This document shows, one piece after another, positions 60,190 to 64,000 of a stretch of 64,000 bases of DNA; position 1 is the first letter of the stretch; every line of letters starts with the position of its first letter. Source of the DNA: Pseudomonadales bacterium (lineage in GTDB: Bacteria; Pseudomonadota; Gammaproteobacteria; Pseudomonadales; Azotimanducaceae); NCBI GenBank assembly GCA_041395945.1, contig JAWKZN010000001.1, forward strand, positions 2,170,001-2,234,000. Direction: 5' to 3'. The position numbers and the translations under genes were made by a program. The notes beneath the pieces were generated by a model. That model worked only from the letters and a program-made list of their open reading frames with translations, had not been told where the DNA came from and ran no database searches.

Positions 60190-61511
60190 ACGTTCAGCAA
60201 CAGATACTCACGCTCCCAGGGACTGATCACCTGGAAAAAGGTTTCAGCTTCTATCCGCTTGATCCCGGCATACACATTCACGAAGTCCTCACCGAGGATG
60301 CGGGTCAGCGCCTTGGAGTTCACAAACAGATCCAGTGCGTGATCCGGATCCCGGGTAAACGAGGGCGGCAGATCGTAGGCGGACCCCTCGACCATCTCAC
60401 CCCGCTTCAGGTTTTCGGTCAGTCCCAGATAACCGCAGGCGAGCGAACTGGCGATCGCGAGGTAGGGGTTGGTATCCGATCCCGCTACCCGATTCTCTAT
60501 GCGCCGGTTCTTCGCATCGGATATCGGCACTCGCAGGCCCACGGTGCGGTTGTCGCGACCCCAGTGGACGTTGATCGGCGCCATGAGAAACCGGGTAAAG
60601 CGTCGGTAGGAGTTCACATAGGGTCCGAACATCGGCAACGCTTCCGGCAGATAGCGCTGCAGTCCACCAATGAAAGCCGAGAACGCGGCGGTGTCTTCGC
60701 CACGCTCATCGGAGAAGATGTTCTTACCTGTCGCGATATCGATCACACTCTGATGCAGATGCAGCGCACTGCCCGGCTCCTTGGCCATGGGTTTTGCCAT
60801 GAAAGTCGCATAGATGCCGTGTTTCAGCGCCGCTTCCCGCACCACCCGTTTGAACAGAAACACCTGGTCGGCGAGAGACAGCGGATCGCCGTGATTGAAA
60901 TTAATTTCCAGCTGCCCGGCACCGGCTTCGTGAGACAGGGAGTCCGCATCGATATCCATTGCTTCGCAGTAGTCGTAGATGTCTTCAATGATCGGATCAA
61001 ATTCGTTCACCGCATCAATTGAATAGGGCTTACCGGCTACTTCGGGGCGACCGGAACGGCCGATGGGTGGTTCCAGCGGATAGTCCGGGTCGATGTTCTT
61101 CTTCACCAGATAGAATTCGACCTCTGGCGCGACCACAGGGCGCAAGCCGCGCTGCGTATAAAGGGCCAGCACGTTTTTAAGAACCTGCCGGGGAGAAATG
61201 TCGATCGGGGTGCCATCGTGACGGTAGCAGTCGGCGATGACACAGCAGGTCGGTTCGTCCGTCCAGGGCACCCGGCGCATCGTTGCCATATCCGGCTGCA
61301 GCACCATGTCCCGGTCGAGTTCGAACACATCGTCGACATAGTCACCGGTGATGGCTTGAATGAATATGGATTCGGGGAGTCGGTGATCGAGATCGAGAAA
61401 TTTACTCGCCGGCATGAACTTGCCACAGGCAACACCGGCAATGTCCGGTATCAGCAGCTCCACTTCATCAATTCGGTTTTCTTTGAGCCAGGTTGCGGGC
61501 TCGATACTCAT
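60186..61511 (-). CDS. puuA: Glutamine synthetase-fold gamma-glutamylputrescine synthetase
   Basis: 441 residues. GS catalytic core: HEAGAGQLEINFNHGDPLSLADQ (metal ligands in the E-x-E pattern), FMAKPMAKEPGSALHLHQSV, FMAPINVHWGRDNRTVGLRVP and RIENRVAGSDTNPYLAIAS. It is shorter than GlnA and of the PuuA/SpuI type, which ligates glutamate to putrescine using ATP. Genome context agrees: a SpuC-like aminotransferase overlaps its end by ATGA and a PuuB-like oxidase is divergent 57 bp away. GlnA itself is excluded because the usual GlnA Tyr-adenylylation loop is not seen. Confidence 0.9.
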   Translation of the reverse strand: MSIEPATWLKENRIDEVELLIPDIAGVACGKFMPASKFLDLDHRLPESIFIQAITGDYVDDVFELDRDMVLQPDMATMRRVPWTDEPTCCVIADCYRHDGTPIDISPRQVLKNVLALYTQRGLRPVVAPEVEFYLVKKNIDPDYPLEPPIGRSGRPEVAGKPYSIDAVNEFDPIIEDIYDYCEAMDIDADSLSHEAGAGQLEINFNHGDPLSLADQVFLFKRVVREAALKHGIYATFMAKPMAKEPGSALHLHQSVIDIATGKNIFSDERGEDTAAFSAFIGGLQRYLPEALPMFGPYVNSYRRFTRFLMAPINVHWGRDNRTVGLRVPISDAKNRRIENRVAGSDTNPYLAIASSLACGYLGLTENLKRGEMVEGSAYDLPPSFTRDPDHALDLFVNSKALTRILGEDFVNVYAGIKRIEAETFFQVISPWEREYLLLNV

Positions 61512-61568
61512 AAAGCCTCAGGTGCTGTGGAAGTGCGGCTAGTCTACAGAATCCGCTAAGCTTCCCCA

Positions 61569-62849
61569 ATGGCCGCGCCAGAGCAGAACAACTCCTATTA
61601 CGAAGCCACGGTTTCACGACCGCAGTACGCCGCCCTTGACCGGTCCATGGATACTGATGTGTGCATCATCGGAGGCGGGTACACCGGACTGTCCAGCGCT
61701 CTGCATCTGGCGAACCGGGGCCTTCGCGTGGTGCTCCTTGAAGCCGGCGCGATTGGCAGTGGCGCTTCCGGGCGCAATGGCGGCCAGCTCTACGGCGGTC
61801 AACGCCAGGACGTGGACTGGCTGGAAGGGCAGTTCGATCACGACACGGCCAGGCGTCTCTGGGCGCTGGGTAACGAAGCACGGGATCTGGTGAAGTCGCT
61901 CATCGACACCCACAGCATCGACTGCGACTACACCCCGGGTATCGTCATCGCCGCACACCGCGCCCGCCATGTTGATGACTATCATGAACTGGCGGACAAG
62001 CTCAGCCGGAACTACCAGGAACCGGGCATCGAGAAGCTGGACAGGGACGGCCTTGCCGCACTCATTGGCAGCCACGCCTACCACGGCGGTTACGTGGACT
62101 GGAACAACGGCCATCTGCATCCACTCAAACTGGCCCTCGGCATGGCGCGCGCGGCGCACGGAGCTGGTGCAGATCTTTTCGAGCACTCACGCGCCGAATC
62201 GATCGAACATCGGGCGGAAAGACACCACATCCGCACCGCGCTGGGTGAAGTACGCGCGGACCGCCTGATCATCGCGACCAACGGCTACCTTGGCAATCTG
62301 GTGCCCGGGCTCGCCGCCTACATCATGCCGATCAACAATTTCATCGTGACCACCGAATCACTTTCGGAACAGACGATTGCAGATCTGTGTCCGCGCCGTG
62401 TGGCAGTAGCTGACAGCCGCTTCGTGGTGAATTACTTCCGTTTCACCCGGGATAACCGGCTGCTGTTCGGTGGTGGCGAAAACTATTCCCGGCATCTGCC
62501 AAAAGACATAGCTGCCAGAGTCAGACCCCGACTGGTGGCCGTCTATCCGCAACTGGCAGAGGCCCGGCTGGACCATACCTGGGGCGGCACACTGGCCATT
62601 ACCTTCAATCGCATGCCCCATGTCGGCCATCTCACCCCAACCTGTGTCTTCGCACAGGGATTCTCAGGCCAGGGTGTAGCGATGTGTCATCTGGCCGGTC
62701 AACTGCTGGCGGAGGCATTGACCGGCAAAAGCGAGCGCTTCGAGCTCATGAGCCGGGTGCCGGTACCCCGTTTTCCGGGCGGCCGCTGGCTGCGCTGGCC
62801 GGGACTGGTCGCCGGTATGAGCTGGTACTCGTTGCTGGACAGACTCTGA
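61569..62849 (+). CDS. puuB: FAD-dependent oxidoreductase, gamma-glutamylputrescine oxidase (PuuB-like)
   Basis: 426 residues. The N-terminal dinucleotide fold is DVCIIGGGYTGLSSALHLANRGLRVVLLEAG, followed by ASGRNGGQLYGGQ (GxSGRNGG motif of the DadA/PuuB group) and a late FAQGFSGQGVAMCHLAGQLLAEALTG that closes the FAD site. The opening NNSYYEATVSRPQYAAL is a common PuuB start. It oxidises gamma-glutamylputrescine to the aldehyde, consuming oxygen or passing electrons on. It is divergent from puuA with 57 bp between starts, so the two promoters probably overlap. Confidence 0.9.
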   Translation: MAAPEQNNSYYEATVSRPQYAALDRSMDTDVCIIGGGYTGLSSALHLANRGLRVVLLEAGAIGSGASGRNGGQLYGGQRQDVDWLEGQFDHDTARRLWALGNEARDLVKSLIDTHSIDCDYTPGIVIAAHRARHVDDYHELADKLSRNYQEPGIEKLDRDGLAALIGSHAYHGGYVDWNNGHLHPLKLALGMARAAHGAGADLFEHSRAESIEHRAERHHIRTALGEVRADRLIIATNGYLGNLVPGLAAYIMPINNFIVTTESLSEQTIADLCPRRVAVADSRFVVNYFRFTRDNRLLFGGGENYSRHLPKDIAARVRPRLVAVYPQLAEARLDHTWGGTLAITFNRMPHVGHLTPTCVFAQGFSGQGVAMCHLAGQLLAEALTGKSERFELMSRVPVPRFPGGRWLRWPGLVAGMSWYSLLDRL

Positions 62850-62858
62850 AGCGCGCGA

Positions 62859-64000
62859 CTACTGTGCGGCAGCCTCGTAGACCACTACGCCTTCGAGGAA
62901 GGTGGCCAGCACCTTCACTTCGCCGATCTCTGCTGGCTGCACCTGATAGAGGTCCCGCTCGAGCACAACCAGGTCAGCATACATACCGGGATTGAGCTGA
63001 CCGGTGTCCCGCTCCTGATGCATCAGCCAGGCGCCATTGACCGTGTATGCCCGCAACATGGTGTCCAGGCTGACGGCTTCGCTGGCATTCAGTACCCCGG
63101 GTCTGATCCCCCGCGGATCGCTGCGGGTCACTGCTACTTCAGTGGCCAGCAGCGGGCTGGGTGTGGACACATTCCAGTCACTGCCGGCGACGATCCGTGC
63201 ACCCGCACGCTCCAGAGAACCGATGGGGTACATCAGCTGCACCCGCGCTTCTCCCACCTGATCGGTATTGATGTCGGTGATGTATTCGTCCGGGTAGGCC
63301 CACACCGCCTGAAAGTCTGCAGCCACCCCGAGTGCTGCAAATCTCGGATAGTCATCCGGATGCACCAGCTGCAGGTGGGCGATGTGATGCCGGTTGTCCG
63401 TCGTGCCGTTTGCGGCGTGCGCTGCTTCGAAGGCGTCGAGTGCTACCCGCACCGCCCGGTCACCAATGGCGTGCACATGCACCTGGATACCGCGCCCATC
63501 CAGCGCGATCACTTTTTCATTCAGTTCATCCACCGGCACATTCAGCGCCCCGGTATGACCACCCCGGGCACCGAGGTAGGGTTCGAGCAATGCAGCGGTT
63601 TCCCCTTCGAGCACCCCGTCTGCAAATATTTTCACCGCATCGTTGCGCACTCTCGACCCCGTGCCCCGGGTCGCGGGATCGGCATTATCGACTGCGGCCA
63701 TTTCATAGCCGCCCATGGAGGCAACGAAACGCAGGTTCAGCCGTCCCGCATCGGCGAGGCGCCGATACAGCGCCAGCCCCCGGGTATCCACAGCCGCGCC
63801 GATTGCTGACGTGACCCCGACACTGTTGAGCACCTGCACCGCCCGCAGCAGGGCTGCTTCCCGATCCGAATCAGATGGCTCCGGCGCCACATCCCACACC
63901 AGCTGCTGGGCTGTCTCACGGAGCGTACCACTGGGTTCACCGGCCGCATTTCGCTCGATGATACCGAGCGGAGGACTCACGGTTTCTGTCTCCACACCCG
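62859..64000 (-). CDS. YtcJ-like amidohydrolase, 5' part outside the window
   Basis: At least 378 residues of the C-terminal part of an amidohydrolase with a metal-dependent TIM barrel. GVTSAIGAAVDTRG, VHVHAIGDRAVRVALDAFE (HxHAIGDRA), HIAHLQLVHPDDYPRF and VAGSDWNVSTPSPL are typical of the YtcJ group, and GMYADLVVLERDLYQV closes the composite sandwich domain. The open frame runs past 64000, so the N-terminal HxH metal site and any signal peptide are not visible. GTG 63995 is therefore not taken as the start. It converges with puuB, 9 bp away. Substrate unknown. Confidence 0.85.
   Translation of the reverse strand, partial: GVETETVSPPLGIIERNAAGEPSGTLRETAQQLVWDVAPEPSDSDREAALLRAVQVLNSVGVTSAIGAAVDTRGLALYRRLADAGRLNLRFVASMGGYEMAAVDNADPATRGTGSRVRNDAVKIFADGVLEGETAALLEPYLGARGGHTGALNVPVDELNEKVIALDGRGIQVHVHAIGDRAVRVALDAFEAAHAANGTTDNRHHIAHLQLVHPDDYPRFAALGVAADFQAVWAYPDEYITDINTDQVGEARVQLMYPIGSLERAGARIVAGSDWNVSTPSPLLATEVAVTRSDPRGIRPGVLNASEAVSLDTMLRAYTVNGAWLMHQERDTGQLNPGMYADLVVLERDLYQVQPAEIGEVKVLATFLEGVVVYEAAAQ

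Overview
The window reads as a GC-rich gammaproteobacterial chromosome segment. Supporting signs are a biosynthetic SpeA-type arginine decarboxylase, a TonB-dependent receptor with its own TonB, a gamma-glutamylputrescine route, PQQ/cytochrome c oxidoreductases, acyl-CoA dehydrogenases and bacterial-type operons with many 1-14 nt gene overlaps. The lineage is inferred from gene content only. No rRNA, tRNA, CRISPR array or phage module was recognised. One complete insertion sequence (IS1380 type) is present.

Layout. 1-4657 (+): a phosphotransferase and an acyl-CoA dehydrogenase that together resemble a split ACAD10/11, then a secreted cytochrome c/PQQ dehydrogenase. 4721-10051 (-): a 2-oxoacid/acetoin-type dehydrogenase operon (E1alpha, E1beta, AcoX-like kinase, E2) headed by two small membrane proteins, with a perfect 14+1+14 palindrome in front. 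10403-17668: an OafA-type acyltransferase, a second acyl-CoA dehydrogenase, an alpha/beta hydrolase, an orphan membrane protein and a TPR-sulfotransferase. 17754-22472 (+): TonB-dependent receptor, BlaI-like repressor with twin operators, M56 metallopeptidase, TonB. 22557-24721 (-): patatin-like lipase and an alkylsulfatase-like metallohydrolase. 24891-33111 (-): C39-peptidase ABC exporter, HlyD, LpxL-like acyltransferase, MMPL transporter and glycosyltransferase, an envelope or lipid export island with no visible cargo gene. 33301-38380 (+): SRPBCC protein, GntR (YtrA-type) regulator, ABC-2 exporter, lipoprotein quinohaemoprotein, orphan ORF. 38426-42948 (-): PEBP protein, GNAT, RimK-type ligase, SpeA.

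43317-53225 is the most interesting region. It holds a small one-TM subunit, a CuA subunit II, a haem-copper oxidoreductase subunit I that has all six histidines but Gln in place of the cross-linked Tyr, CtaB, an anchored SCO, a fusion of cytochrome b + 2x[4Fe-4S] + MvhD-like domain, a lipoprotein, CtaA, a second SCO, and a second subunit-I homologue that keeps the haem histidines but has lost the CuB His-His pair (Ile-Tyr at identical spacing). This looks like a dedicated respiratory or NO-reducing system (sNOR/NorSY-like), with an added redox module and a degenerate paralogue.

53259-56688 (+): glutathione S-transferase, MFS transporter, cardiolipin synthase. 56689-58819: structured intergenic DNA with a perfect 35-bp inverted repeat, then the IS1380-type element flanked by CTAG, inserted exactly at the stop codon of the next gene. 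58816-62849: putrescine catabolism (SpuC-like aminotransferase, PuuA-like ligase, PuuB-like oxidase). 62859-64000 (-): a YtcJ-like amidohydrolase, cut by the window edge.
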